Shown in pieces: positions 9,347 through 18,941 of a stretch of DNA of 64,000 nt. A program made the position numbers and the translations under genes. Source of the DNA: Phytohabitans rumicis (lineage in GTDB: Bacteria > Actinomycetota > Actinomycetes > Mycobacteriales > Micromonosporaceae); contig NZ_BLPG01000001.1 in assembly GCF_011764445.1 (NCBI RefSeq), positions 9,477,316-9,541,315 of the forward strand. Reading direction: 5' to 3'. Below the pieces are notes generated by a model. It was not told where the DNA came from. It saw nothing but the letters and a program-made list of their open reading frames with translations, and made no database searches. The stretch's first letter is position 1. Every line of letters starts with the position of its first letter.

Positions 9347-10504
9347 GTGGCTCTGACGCGCAAACAGTTCCTGGCTGCCGTGGCCGCCGGAACCGTGGCA
9401 TTGGTCGGCCTGGCGGTTCCCGCGCAGGCGGCCGACAGCCAACAGGTGGTTCCCCAATCGGCGATCACCGATCTCAAGCAGATGGTCAAGCAGCATGACA
9501 CCGCGTACGGCGGGCTGGCCCAGTACCCCGAAACCAGGACGCTGGTCGTCACCTTGGCCAAGCAGGGTGCCGACCCGGCTGCCGCGCGCCTGCGCGTCGC
9601 TGAGCTCACCGAGCGCGCCGCGTCTCGTGCGGCCGCCGCCGAACCGGTCTGGCGCGTGGAGTACCGCACGGTGGCACGGACCCTGCGCGACCTGACAACC
9701 ATCAAGGACGGCGTCCCTACAAGGCAGCCATTCGCCGGCGTGGCCCACGACCGGCTGGCCAACTGGTATGTTGACCCCCGCACCAACACCGTTGCCGTCG
9801 GCGTCACTCAGCTCGACAGCGACATCGTCGACGCGGCCCGGACCACCTACGGCGACGCTGTCACGCTGCACCAAGCCGACAGGGCGTCAAAGACAACCCG
9901 GCTGGACGACTTCAGCCCGTGGACGGCCGGGCTGCGTATCAACGGTTCGAACGGACTCGCCTGCACCGGCGCCTTTGCGATCTACCACCACGGCGTCCAG
10001 TTCATGCTTACGGCAGGGCACTGCGGTGGCCTGAACACGAACTGGTACAACAACGGCATCTATGTCGGCTACACGGATCTGGGATTCAATGGGCGCATGG
10101 GCTACGACTCCGCGATCTTGCGCGGTGGAAACTATTCGCCCACAATGTTCACCGGCGGGAACGACGCGATTATTCGGAGCGTCATAGGCACCTATGATCC
10201 GCCGATCGGCGGTGCGACCTGCACATCTGGCTCCTTCTCGGTATCATCCTGTGCGAACCAGGTGGTCGCGGAGGACATATGCCAGGGCTTCAGCGACGGG
10301 ACCACTATCTGTCACCTGACACGGGCCGATTACACCGGCGCGGCCCACGTCAATTTGGGTGATAGTGGGGGGCCCGTATACGCCGGCTTCGGCAGTGCCG
10401 TCAAGGCGGTTGGCACCATCGTCGGGGCCAACGGCGACTCTTACTTCTATCACCCGATTGGCAACCTTCTTTCGCTGTACGGTGCGACGCTGATCACCAG
10501 TTGA
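9347..10504 (+). CDS. Secreted chymotrypsin-like serine protease (S1, streptogrisin-like)
   Basis: This encodes a 385-residue preproenzyme. Residues 1-28 are a signal peptide (RKQF, hydrophobic core, AQA-A cleavage site). Residues about 30-190 form a propeptide and the remainder is the mature S1 domain. The triad is visible as His225 in LTAGHCG, Asp254 in YDSAIL and Ser340 in GDSGGPV. Cysteine pairs flank the His and lie before the Ser. The GTG start has GGAG seven bases upstream. It should be exported, self-activated by prodomain removal, and degrade protein outside the cell. Confidence 0.9.
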   Translation: MALTRKQFLAAVAAGTVALVGLAVPAQAADSQQVVPQSAITDLKQMVKQHDTAYGGLAQYPETRTLVVTLAKQGADPAAARLRVAELTERAASRAAAAEPVWRVEYRTVARTLRDLTTIKDGVPTRQPFAGVAHDRLANWYVDPRTNTVAVGVTQLDSDIVDAARTTYGDAVTLHQADRASKTTRLDDFSPWTAGLRINGSNGLACTGAFAIYHHGVQFMLTAGHCGGLNTNWYNNGIYVGYTDLGFNGRMGYDSAILRGGNYSPTMFTGGNDAIIRSVIGTYDPPIGGATCTSGSFSVSSCANQVVAEDICQGFSDGTTICHLTRADYTGAAHVNLGDSGGPVYAGFGSAVKAVGTIVGANGDSYFYHPIGNLLSLYGATLITS

Positions 10505-10511
10505 TCCGATC

Positions 10512-10532
10512 ACGCCGCATTCTCCGCGGCGT
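10512..10532 (+). terminator. Hairpin downstream of the protease gene
   Basis: A 7-bp stem (ACGCCGC/GCGGCGT) with a 7-base loop begins eight bases after the protease stop codon. Position and GC-rich stem fit an actinomycete terminator, but the stem is short. The region from here to 10758 holds no gene I can support. Confidence 0.4.
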
Positions 10533-10758
10533 CGGCCGGGCCCTCGCCAGAGGCGGCGACCCGGCCGGCGCCGCAACGGGACGCCAACACTCGTTGATGA
10601 TCCGCGAGTGGAGTTGCTCGGCGCGGGTGTGGCCGAGGACATCGAGGGCCCGCCTCGCCCTCTTGTGCCACCTGCAGGATGTGCCAGGTTCGCGGTGCCA
10701 TGTCAGCCAAATGGTTGACGCGGCCTGTTCCGCGACGTTTTGGGGGTGTCTGCCTGCG

Positions 10759-11076
10759 TTATCTATCCGGTTGACCGGTGGCTGGATCCTCGGTGAGGCG
10801 CGGGGGTAACGGCCAGATGGTGGTGAACGCTTCCTCTGGCCATCCGGGGTGCAGGCTGTTTGCAATGGTCACGTACACCGGTCCGTGGTGGGAGGTTTCG
10901 ATGCGCCAGTTGTCCCACTGATCGAGGTCGTGGGACGCGTACCTGGCAAGCAACTGCGCGAGGTCGCGCAGTTCGGCTTCGGTGAGCCGTCCACCCACGT
11001 CGGCTGTCATCTGAACAGCATCCCAGGTATCGGCTGGGTGGTCGCGCCCGTTGCGGGTGCCGGTCCGATGAACCAT
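10759..11076 (-). CDS. Hypothetical protein, 105 aa
   Basis: This is a small soluble acidic protein with no recognised domain. An amphipathic helix (LTEAELRDLAQLLARYASHDLD) is followed by a W/H-rich strand region (WRIETSHHGPVYVTIA) and a Pro-rich tail. The ATG start is preceded by AAGGCGGGG at a suitable distance. It is divergent from the small membrane protein at 11107, with 30 bases between the starts, so the two may share a promoter region. Confidence 0.55.
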   Translation of the reverse strand: MVHRTGTRNGRDHPADTWDAVQMTADVGGRLTEAELRDLAQLLARYASHDLDQWDNWRIETSHHGPVYVTIANSLHPGWPEEAFTTIWPLPPRLTEDPATGQPDR

Positions 11077-11106
11077 GCGTCCCCGCCTTCGTGAGACCGT
11101 GCTCGG

Positions 11107-11565
11107 ATGGTCCGAGCGCGGGCGGCACGGCGGGGTCGTGTCGGTGCAGTCGCCGCCGTCCTGGTCGTTGTAGGTCTTGGGGGTGCCGTCCTGGGCTGGC
11201 TGCAGCAGGTTCACATCTATCGGGGGCTGACCTACTGCCTCGGTACTGAGGACATCCACCAGGATGCCGGTCCCCAGCTCGCCGTGTTGGTTGTCGCCCT
11301 TACCCGGATGGCCGTCTATGGCGTTGCGCTGGCCAGCGCGGCGGGGATCCCGTTGCTCGTCACCCGTTACCGGACGGCCTTCCGGCAGGTCGCCATCGCA
11401 GCCGTCGTCGCGGTGGCAACCGCCGGAGCGCTGTTCGTGGCCGACTACGCGTTTTTCAACGGCATTGATTTCTACGCTGACTACCACGGTGTTGCTGAGA
11501 CAGCCACTGCCCGCTGTCCCGACGACAGCCCTCCGTGGTGGCCAGATTGGTTAACCTTTCGATAG
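11107..11565 (+). CDS. Small integral membrane protein, 152 aa
   Basis: Three hydrophobic helices are visible, at about residues 13-33, 57-82 and 92-115, after a basic N-terminus (MVRARAARRGR). The C-terminus ends in a Trp/Pro-rich stretch. A Cys lies at about 44 and another near the end. No family is recognised. The start follows the divergent gene's promoter region closely. Confidence 0.6.
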   Translation: MVRARAARRGRVGAVAAVLVVVGLGGAVLGWLQQVHIYRGLTYCLGTEDIHQDAGPQLAVLVVALTRMAVYGVALASAAGIPLLVTRYRTAFRQVAIAAVVAVATAGALFVADYAFFNGIDFYADYHGVAETATARCPDDSPPWWPDWLTFR

Positions 11566-11739
11566 GCACAGCTTCGTCCGGTACGCAGCGCCAGGTACGC
11601 ACTAAACATGCCCGCCGACCGGGCGTCACGGTGCGTCCCGCACGTGCGGCGCGCTCGACGTGCGGCCATGCCAATGAGGGTGTTCGTCGGCCCGGGCTTG
11701 CCTTGTTCGCGGGGAGGGATGGTTGTCTATCATCGATAG

Positions 11740-12138
11740 ATGGAGCGCCAGCGTTCGGCGGCCATGTCGCGGACAGAGTTCGTGGCCGTCGTTGTCGTAA
11801 ATTATCTCGTCGGGGCCTTCTTCTTTGTCATGGCGCTGCTGATCGTCTCTGGTGTCGTCACCGTTGCTGGCTGGGGCGAAGGCACGCTCGTGCAGCGTGT
11901 CGTGGTCGGGTTGCTCGCGATCGTTTTGGGTGGGGCGGGGGTGGCTGGGGCCACTATCCAGCTCCTCGAGGGCCGGGCAGGCAACCGCCCGGCCGAGGGT
12001 GCGCGCGTCGTGCGGAGTGGTCCGTTCTGGGCCGGCGTCCGGGTCGAGGACGGGTACGGCGAGGTCAGCTTCGGCGTCGGTTCGCCGGATGGCCGGCATG
12101 ACGGGTCCGGGACACACCCCGGAGTGGGCGAGTTCTAG
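11740..12138 (+). CDS. Small membrane protein, 132 aa
   Basis: Two adjacent hydrophobic helices (about 14-45 and 52-75) are followed by a polar, Gly-rich tail that includes RVEDGYGEVSFG. The first ATG is at 11740 and a second in-frame ATG (MSRTEF) at 11764 is equally possible. The reading frame stops at TAG. Translation in the same frame past the stop continues as sensible protein (ANEIEGVVFDVIAKRELP) to a second stop at 12243. The TAG may therefore be a recent mutation or an error that shortens the protein. Confidence 0.5.
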   Translation: MERQRSAAMSRTEFVAVVVVNYLVGAFFFVMALLIVSGVVTVAGWGEGTLVQRVVVGLLAIVLGGAGVAGATIQLLEGRAGNRPAEGARVVRSGPFWAGVRVEDGYGEVSFGVGSPDGRHDGSGTHPGVGEF

Positions 12139-12850
12139 AGCTGCTCGCTGCCAACGGCCGGCGCCAACGAGATCGAGGGCGTCGTCTTCGACGTCATCGC
12201 CAAACGTGAACTGCCGGCCGACGCGCGTCGTAAAGCCGGTTAGGGGTAACCGGAGCTCGGCCAGACTCAGGAGCGATCGCGTCGGTTGCGGTCTTCGTCG
12301 ATATAGAACTAGACCATCGGGGTTTCTTGCACAGCACGGGCTTCAGAGCAGGCGAAGCTGGGCCGGCCACGAGGATGAAGACCCGAAGCGCCCCTTACTT
12401 CCGCTGGTCGTATCGAGGCGCTGGCGGATCTGCCCCGTTCGGGTCGTCCGCCCACAGTGGGATGGGGCGGGTGTTGTGGTGGCCACGCTCAACCCGCCAC
12501 CGACTGAGTTGGGGGTGACGCACCCAACGCAGGCCGCCGCCCCACGGGTGGCCTATCTGGGTGGGGAAAATGATCTAGCAGGTCCGGCCAAGATCAGCTA
12601 GCGCCGACCGTCCATCACGGTACGCCAGGCTGTCAAGGCACGGCCATGCCGGCCGCGGAGCATGTCACCCGGCATCGCGGAGAGATGTTCAAGGGGCCAG
12701 CCACTGCCACTGTCCTAGCAACCTGCACCTGCCCCTAGTCCCCGGGTGTCGCCGGCCCGGGCCGGGCACGAGCTGACATTTAGGGGTACCGACGTCGGCC
12801 ACATTTCACGCCGTCGCCGCGTTCCCGCCGCATGGACGCCGGTGACACGG
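12139..12850. other. Gene-poor stretch with a possible transposase scrap
   Basis: 12139-12243 is the in-frame extension of the preceding membrane protein. Around 12400-12465 the plus strand reads GRIEALADLPRSGRPPTVG. This resembles the linker after the HTH in IS630-type transposases, but nothing else of such an element remains. No other gene is supported up to the small leftward gene at 12851. Confidence 0.3.
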
Positions 12851-13063
12851 TCACGCGGCGCCGCTGTCGCGTCGCCTGTCGGCCCGCGACCATCGGCCAA
12901 CGCGCCGATTCGCGCGGGTCCGCCCGACTGGTGCATGGATGATCTTCAGAGGGCTGGCCGTCGGGTGATCGTGCCGTCTCCGGCTGCTTAGGTTGATCAC
13001 GGCCGTTGCCAGGGTCACCAGGCCGGCGACGACACCCAACGCGTCACAGACAATTCGGATCAC
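12851..13063 (-). CDS. Small membrane protein, 70 aa
   Basis: A GTG start is preceded by a strong AGGAGGG site with six bases of spacing. The N-terminus forms one hydrophobic helix (residues 1-25, GVVAGLVTLATAVIN). A very basic tail rich in Arg and His follows (SSRRRHDH). No family is recognised. The clear ribosome site is the main reason to believe it. The C-terminal half has low-complexity Arg-rich composition and could be an overlong read. Confidence 0.5.
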   Translation of the reverse strand: MIRIVCDALGVVAGLVTLATAVINLSSRRRHDHPTASPLKIIHAPVGRTRANRRVGRWSRADRRRDSGAA

Positions 13064-13310
13064 GGCAAGCCCTCCTGGCTCGATACCCGCAGCCTGCGGT
13101 GCGGCTACGGCTCAGCGTGAGGGTCAGCAGCAGCCTCGAGGGTGCCTTCGATGTTCCCTACACATCGGTAGGCAGCCGTCACAGGCTTGACCGGCACGTT
13201 CGCTGTCACGGACGGCACTTTCACGGAACACCGCCGTCACACTGTCGGTGAGATGCGTGACCTGCCAAGGTGGACCGAGGTGTGCGGACAGCGGCTGGGG
13301 GAGGGCAGCG

Positions 13311-15662
13311 GTGGCGACGGGACGGCGGGTCGACCGCGCGTTGTGGCCGGCCGCTGGCCCGTACCGAAAGCTGCTGGAGTTCCTCGACCGCGTCCACGCG
13401 GACAATGGGATACGGAGCCTGCGCACCATCGCCGCCGGCATGAACCTCGAGTCACGGTCGCGTGTGAGCTGCCTGCTGCGCGGCGTCGACGGGGCCCTGC
13501 CGGCGGACGAGCGGCAACTGGAACAGCTTGTTCGCGCGCTGGGCGGAGGCGATGACGACGTCGTCCGGGCACGGGTGCTGTATCGGACGGCGCGGGCCGA
13601 GCGAGCCGGCAACTCGGTAGACATGCACCAGCCGGCGGGGGCCCGGCCGCGGGTTGCCGACAGCGACCCCCGCAGCCTCGGCGTGCACGCCGCGATCACG
13701 GTGCCCGGTACCGCGGCAGACCTTCCCACCTACGTAGCCCGGGACATCGACGCCGACCTTCGCGTGATCCTCACGGCCGGTGCCACCGACGGCTGCTTCG
13801 TGCTGCTCGTTGGCGGATCGTCGGTCGGCAAGAGTCGATCCCTCTATGAAGCGCTGCGCCACATCGTTCCCGATTGGACGCTGCTGCACCCGACAGACAC
13901 TCACGACCTGCGCCGCCTCGCCGATTCCCGCACACCCCACACCGTGGTCTGGTTGGACGAGCTGCAAAAGTACCTGGTGGGCGGCCTCACCGCCGGAGAC
14001 ATCCGCGCCGTCCGTCGTCTCAACCACCCCTCGATCGTGGTCGCTACGCTCTGGCCCGCCCGATACCAGAAGTACACCCTGCTGCCGTCACCACGCGCTA
14101 TGGAGGACCCTTACCCAGCTGAACGTGAGCTTCTTGACCTCGCCGACGTCGTGAGTTTGCATCCGGAGCTCACAGACGATGAACGCGAACGAGCGCAGGC
14201 CGTTGCCGCCTCCGATCCACGGATCCAACAGGCGTTGGGCTCGGCGTACGGCATGACCCAAGCCTTGGCGGCCGCGCCCGCTCTGGTCCACCGCTGGCGG
14301 CACGCACCCGACGGCCACATCGAAGCGTTGATCACCGCCGCTATCGACGCACGGCGGATGGGAATCGAGTCACCGCTGGCCGCTGACCTGCTCCGAGCAG
14401 CAGTTCCCGGATACCTCACCGCGGCACAGCAGGCGAAGGCGCCCAAGAACTGGTTCGAGGAGGCAATGGCGTACGCCTCCACCGAGCTACACGGCGCGGT
14501 GTCCGCGCTCGTTCCGGTCGGCGCCGGCATGGGCGTCGTGGCCGGATACACCGTCGCGGACTACCTGTTACAGGACGGCGTCGATCGGCGCCGCCGCGAC
14601 ATCCCACCCCAAACCGCATGGGCCAGCTACCGCACGTACCTATGCGAGGTCGGCGATCTGCTCGCCGCCGCACGGGCCGCGGACCACCTCTCAATGCCCG
14701 ACCAGGCCGAAAGCCTCCTGCGTGCGGCGCTGCACCGCGGGAACGACGCTGAAGTCCGCCCCCGGCTGGCACTGCTTCTGCGCCGGCTCGGCCGGATCAG
14801 CGAGGCAATCCACGTATGGCGCGACGGCGTGGCCGCCGGCGACCCGGGCGCCCGCCTGCGACTAGCCGTCACGCTGCAATCGCTGGGACGGATGGACGAG
14901 GCCATGAACGTGTGGCGGGACGCAGCCGCGACCGGAGATCCCGACGCGCACGTCCGGCTCGGGTTCATGCTCAAGTCTGTGGGCCGAACCGCCGAGGCGA
15001 TCACACAGCTGCGCCAGGCAGTCACCGCCCGGGTTGACGGGGCACGCGAATGGCTGGCCGCGCTGCTGCACGACGAAGGACGGGTAGACGAAGCACTGGA
15101 CGTGTGGCGCGACGGCGTCGCCGCACGCGAAGACGGCGCTCTCGACGGTCTGGCCGTCCTCCTGCAATCCGAGGGCCGCCACGACGAAGCAACCGACGAA
15201 CTGCACAAGGCACTCGCCGCCGGCGTGGTGGGCGCCCGCGCGAGGCTCGCCGAACTGCTGCACTACCGCGGCCGGGTAGACGCCGCCGTCAAGGTATGGC
15301 GCGAGGGTGTTGCCGCCGGCGAACCGGGCGCCGCCGGCGGCCTCGCCGTCCTTTTGCAGTTCGAGGGACGCACCGAGGAAGCGATCGCCGTGCGGTGCGC
15401 CGCGATCGACCGCGGCGACCGCGACGCGTACGACGGACTCGCCGAAATCTATGAGCGAGCCGGCCGCATCGACGAGGCAATCAACACATGGAAGCAGGCC
15501 ATCACCGTCCGGGTCCCTGCCGCCCGGCCACGACTGACCGCGTTGCTCCTGCGGGCGGAACGACTCGATGAATGCATCGCACTGTGGAAGGAAGCGGAAC
15601 TGGCCGGAGAATCGAACGCTCAGCACTGGCTGACCGAACTGGCCCGCAGCAAGACTGCGTGA
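13311..15662 (+). CDS. HTH - P-loop NTPase - TPR protein (STAND-like)
   Basis: This encodes a 783-residue cytoplasmic protein. Residues about 15-85 resemble an actinomycete XRE-like HTH module. Residues about 145-400 are a P-loop domain with Walker A VGGSSVGKS at 167-175 and a Walker B-like VVWLDE near 212-217. From about 445 to the end it is built of roughly ten TPR/Sel1-like repeats of 32-34 residues with an EGRxDEAxxVWR pattern. The GTG start has GGGGAGGG upstream. The architecture is that of signal-transducing STAND NTPases, including some used in defence. No partner gene adjoins it, so the role is open. Confidence 0.8.
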   Translation: MATGRRVDRALWPAAGPYRKLLEFLDRVHADNGIRSLRTIAAGMNLESRSRVSCLLRGVDGALPADERQLEQLVRALGGGDDDVVRARVLYRTARAERAGNSVDMHQPAGARPRVADSDPRSLGVHAAITVPGTAADLPTYVARDIDADLRVILTAGATDGCFVLLVGGSSVGKSRSLYEALRHIVPDWTLLHPTDTHDLRRLADSRTPHTVVWLDELQKYLVGGLTAGDIRAVRRLNHPSIVVATLWPARYQKYTLLPSPRAMEDPYPAERELLDLADVVSLHPELTDDERERAQAVAASDPRIQQALGSAYGMTQALAAAPALVHRWRHAPDGHIEALITAAIDARRMGIESPLAADLLRAAVPGYLTAAQQAKAPKNWFEEAMAYASTELHGAVSALVPVGAGMGVVAGYTVADYLLQDGVDRRRRDIPPQTAWASYRTYLCEVGDLLAAARAADHLSMPDQAESLLRAALHRGNDAEVRPRLALLLRRLGRISEAIHVWRDGVAAGDPGARLRLAVTLQSLGRMDEAMNVWRDAAATGDPDAHVRLGFMLKSVGRTAEAITQLRQAVTARVDGAREWLAALLHDEGRVDEALDVWRDGVAAREDGALDGLAVLLQSEGRHDEATDELHKALAAGVVGARARLAELLHYRGRVDAAVKVWREGVAAGEPGAAGGLAVLLQFEGRTEEAIAVRCAAIDRGDRDAYDGLAEIYERAGRIDEAINTWKQAITVRVPAARPRLTALLLRAERLDECIALWKEAELAGESNAQHWLTELARSKTA

Positions 15663-15840
15663 CACCGAACCGCGTTCCTGCCTGTGCTCTGGTCGAGGCG
15701 CCGTCCGCAGGCGAGGTCACGCTGGTTCGTAGCGCTTGCTGCCAGCGATGATGCGTTCGATCTCGGACTTCATGTTGCCGACAACCGTTGGCCGGATCAG
15801 CTTGTCTGTGCCAGTGTGTCGCCGTCTACCGGTGGGCCGC

Positions 15841-17127
15841 TCAGCGCAGCAGCCGGGCGAATGCGCGGAGCTCGTCGGTGAAGATGGTGGGTTGCTCGAA
15901 CGCGGCGAAGTGCCCGCCGTGGGTGGCGTTGTTGAAGTAGATCAGTTGGGACTGGTAGACGCGTTCGGCCCAGACCCGCGGCGTGGGGATGATCTCGTGG
16001 GGAAAGGCTGTGAAGCCGACTGGTACCGGGAAGTTGTTGGGAGTGGCGGCGGTGCGCGCGTCCTCCCAGTAGATCCGCGCCGAGGACGCCGCGGTGCCGG
16101 GCAGCCAGTACAGCATGATGTCGTCGAGGATCCGGTCGACGCCGAGGAGTTGCTCGGGGTTGCCGTCGCTGTCTGTCCACTCTAGAAACTTCTCGAAGAT
16201 CCATGCCGCCTGCCCGGCTGGTGAGTCGGTCAGCGCGTACCCGAGGGTTTGTGGGCGGGTGGATTGCTGGTAGATGAACCCGGCGCCGTTGTCGAAGAAC
16301 CGCTGCAGCTTGTCCAGTGCCGCCTGTTCTTCCGGGGTCGGCGGGTCGCCGACCGGCGGCTGGAACACCGGGAAGAAGTTGAGGTGGACCCCGGCGAGTC
16401 CGGCGGGCCCGAGCTTGGCCAGCTCGTGCGTCACTGAGGCGCCGAAGTCGCCGCCTTGTGCCAGCCAGCGGCGGTAGCCGAGGCGCGTCATCAGCTGGCC
16501 CCAGGCGTTCGCGATGCGGGGGACGTTCCACCCGGTCGCCGCGGGCTTGTCGGAGAAGCCGAAGCCGGGCAGCGACGGCGCCACGACGTGGAACGCGTCC
16601 GCGGCGCTGCCACCGAACGCGGTGGGGTTGGTCAGTGGCCCGATCACCTCGAGGAACTCCACCACCGAGCCTGGCCAGCCGTGCGTGAGCAGGACCGGCA
16701 TGGCGTTGGCGTGCCGCGACCGCACGTGCAGAAAGTGGATGCCCAACCCGTCGATCCGGGTACGGAACTGGCCGAATTCGTTGAGCCGGGCCTCGACCCG
16801 GCGCCAGTCGTACCCGGTGCGCCAGCGCTCGACCAGCGCGCGCACCCGCTGCAGCGGGGCGCCCTGCGACCCGTCCGCGACGGTCTCCCGCTCCGGAAAT
16901 CGGGTGGCGACCAGCCTGCGCCGCAGGTCCAGCAGCGTGGCGTCCGGCACCGATAGCCGAAACGGGGTGACGTCCGTCGTCGCCGCAGGCAGCGTCATGC
17001 CGGGCTCGGCGGACGCCGGTGACGCGTCCACCTGCGTCCAGCCCAGCGGCACCGCGACGGCGCCCGCGGTGGCGGCGGCCTGGAGGACGCCGCGACGGGT
17101 AGGGCCACCACTGCTTGCGCTCCGCAC
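15841..17127 (-). CDS. Tat-exported epoxide hydrolase family alpha/beta-hydrolase
   Basis: The 428-residue product starts with a twin-arginine signal (TRRGVLQAAATAG) followed by an EHN-type N-terminal domain and an alpha/beta-hydrolase core. Visible catalytic elements are the oxyanion HGWPG near 149-153, the nucleophile Asp in GGDFGA near 227 and the His in GGHFAAFEQP near the C-terminus. This matches epoxide hydrolases. I chose the GTG at 17127 because GGGAGGA lies just upstream; an ATG seven codons earlier lacks one. It probably opens epoxides outside the membrane. The ArsR-like gene at 17221 is upstream on the same strand and may regulate it. Confidence 0.85.
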   Translation of the reverse strand: MRSASSGGPTRRGVLQAAATAGAVAVPLGWTQVDASPASAEPGMTLPAATTDVTPFRLSVPDATLLDLRRRLVATRFPERETVADGSQGAPLQRVRALVERWRTGYDWRRVEARLNEFGQFRTRIDGLGIHFLHVRSRHANAMPVLLTHGWPGSVVEFLEVIGPLTNPTAFGGSAADAFHVVAPSLPGFGFSDKPAATGWNVPRIANAWGQLMTRLGYRRWLAQGGDFGASVTHELAKLGPAGLAGVHLNFFPVFQPPVGDPPTPEEQAALDKLQRFFDNGAGFIYQQSTRPQTLGYALTDSPAGQAAWIFEKFLEWTDSDGNPEQLLGVDRILDDIMLYWLPGTAASSARIYWEDARTAATPNNFPVPVGFTAFPHEIIPTPRVWAERVYQSQLIYFNNATHGGHFAAFEQPTIFTDELRAFARLLR

Positions 17128-17220
17128 GATTCCTCCCGAGGTGTTCATCGATGCGGTACACGGTGGCAGGCCCGCCGGCGAGCGGCCAACGATTCGACCG
17201 TGATGGAATCGGGGCCGGGT

Positions 17221-18219
17221 TCAGCCCGGATCGCCGTCCGGGCCGCTGGCCGCGACGAGCCCGTCGGCGAGCTGGGTGCGCCGGTACACCACCCGGCGTC
17301 CGGAGCGCCACGACGTCACCAGGCCGCTGCGCCGCAGCACCGACAGGTGGAAGCTGACCGACGGCGGGCTCTGACCCAGCTCGCCGGCGAGGTCCGTGGT
17401 CGACTTCGGCAACGCCAGGCGGTCCAGGATCGCCGCCCGGCTGTGCCCCAACAACGCGCCCAGCGCGTCGCCGTCGCAGCCAGGATCGTCCCTGCCGTGC
17501 CCCCACAGCCGGCCAACGCCGCGGCAGGCGTAGACGAGCGTCGCGGGCCGGCCGGGGACCTTGTCCACCATCAGGCGTGGCCAGGCAAAGACCGACGGGA
17601 ACAGCGTCAGCCCGTCACCGGCCAGGTCGTGCTGCACCGAATGCCGCGGCTTGTCGATCCGCAGCACGTCCCCGCGCACGCTGACCTCCGGGTGCAGGCC
17701 CGATAGCAGCGCGTCCACGCCGCCCGCGGTCAACTGGCCCGCCCGGTACGCGACGTCGTCTTCCAGCACAGCGTGCAGCTGCCGCCAGTGCGGCTCGATC
17801 GCGACCGACCAGTAGCGCCACAGCGCGTCGGCCAGCCGCCGCGCACCGGCGGCCCCTTCAGCGACCAGGTCCCGTGCCCGCGCCGGCATCGGATCGCGGC
17901 CCCACGCCGCCGCCACGTCGGTGCGGATCTCCTCTACGTCTGCATCCGCCACCAGACGCAGCTGCTCGTCGATGCCACCGGCGTGGCTGGCCGCCGAAAA
18001 CAGGAAGTCGGCCACGTAGGCAGTCGCCGGCAACACCGCGCGCAGCAGCGCCATGTCGACACCGCGCAGGCCGCTTTGGGTCGCCTCCCACCACGGCCGG
18101 TGCAGCCTCGACACCCCCGGCGACGACAGCTGATACAGGCTCTGCACCACCTCGGCCAGCGGCGAGTAGCCGAACCGTATCCGCGCCACATCCGCGACAC
18201 CCATTCGCAGCCGGATCAC
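17221..18219 (-). CDS. ArsR-type winged-helix regulator with DUF5937-like N-terminus
   Basis: The 332-residue product has a long N-terminal domain (about 1-240) typical of actinomycete ArsR-like regulators annotated with DUF5937. A C-terminal winged helix (about 245-320) follows, with an ArsR recognition helix (SPPSVSFHLSVLRRSGLV) and wing (RRVVYRR). The GTG start is preceded by AGGA at eight bases. It lies directly upstream of the epoxide hydrolase on the same strand, so it may control that gene. The ligand is unknown. Confidence 0.8.
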   Translation of the reverse strand: MIRLRMGVADVARIRFGYSPLAEVVQSLYQLSSPGVSRLHRPWWEATQSGLRGVDMALLRAVLPATAYVADFLFSAASHAGGIDEQLRLVADADVEEIRTDVAAAWGRDPMPARARDLVAEGAAGARRLADALWRYWSVAIEPHWRQLHAVLEDDVAYRAGQLTAGGVDALLSGLHPEVSVRGDVLRIDKPRHSVQHDLAGDGLTLFPSVFAWPRLMVDKVPGRPATLVYACRGVGRLWGHGRDDPGCDGDALGALLGHSRAAILDRLALPKSTTDLAGELGQSPPSVSFHLSVLRRSGLVTSWRSGRRVVYRRTQLADGLVAASGPDGDPG

Positions 18220-18545
18220 GCCGCGATCCTAGAGGCGTCCGACCACTTACACACCTCCCACTGTTGCGCCAGAACCGGCCGGCGGCGACGGGCAGCCCGG
18301 CGCGGATGCCGCCAGTGCAGCTTGTCCACACGCACCTCGTCTGGTTCGCGGTCGGGAATCAGGCCGCGCCGGGAGCGGGGCGCAAGCGGCCATCCGGCCC
18401 TGTTGACCGTGCCGTCCTCGACATCGCCGACCTAGGGTCTAACTCAGAGGGCGTCGCGGGGCGTCTGGCCGGGGTACCGGCCGGTCGAAAGGACGATCTG
18501 GTCGAGACGCAGCGGGGCGAGCCGCTTGCCGAGTTCGACGAGCAC
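18220..18545. other. No supported gene
   Basis: About 325 bases lie between the ArsR-like gene's start and the stop of the YegP-like gene. Open frames here lack a start signal and family-like content. The part next to 18220 should hold the promoter of the ArsR-like gene. Confidence 0.35.
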
Positions 18546-18815
18546 CTAGATCAGTGGTCGAGGTCGGCTAATCGGTCTCGTCGTCGATAGGGCCGCGGCG
18601 ACGTTGTTCTTGGTCGACTCGATGTTGTCCAGAGCCGGCTGCTTGTGGGTGTACGTCTCGCTGGTCGCCACGACCTGACCGTTGGAAGTGACCAGGTTGA
18701 ACCGGAACTGCCCGACCCCAAACAGTGGGTGTGTGACCCGCTTGAGTTCATGCCCGACGCTGACGAGGACGGCACTGGAGATCGGCGCGGATGCGCCCGA
18801 CGATCCGATGGTCAC
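18546..18815 (-). CDS. YegP/DUF1508-like protein, possibly 5'-altered
   Basis: The core reads FRFNLVTSNGQVVATSETY followed by ALDNIESTKNN. This is the beta-beta-alpha DUF1508 (YegP) signature: a strand, NGQV(I/V), SE.Y and a helix with (G/N)IES(V/T)K.N. A single repeat is present, as in many actinobacterial members. Residues 1-32 do not resemble the usual short lead-in, so the 5' end may be rearranged or the start may be further in. The function of the family is unknown. Confidence 0.55.
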   Translation of the reverse strand: MTIGSSGASAPISSAVLVSVGHELKRVTHPLFGVGQFRFNLVTSNGQVVATSETYTHKQPALDNIESTKNNVAAALSTTRPISRPRPLI

Positions 18816-18941
18816 GGTCGCGAACTGGCATGGCGAGCACTACTTTGACCTTTGCATTCCACTTGCTTTTCAACGCCCCCACAACCATGCGAGTCCTCGT
18901 GCAAGGTCAGGGAACCTCACGTGCCGTTCTGGTGGTGCCCG

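Noticed and set aside
10505-10758. Leftward peptide frames downstream of the S1 protease
   Set aside because: Two overlapping frames look partly protein-like, but neither has a start signal or a recognisable family.
12400-12465. IS630-like transposase sequence
   Set aside because: Only about twenty codons resemble the family. There are no terminal inverted repeats or target duplications, so it is not annotated as a mobile element.
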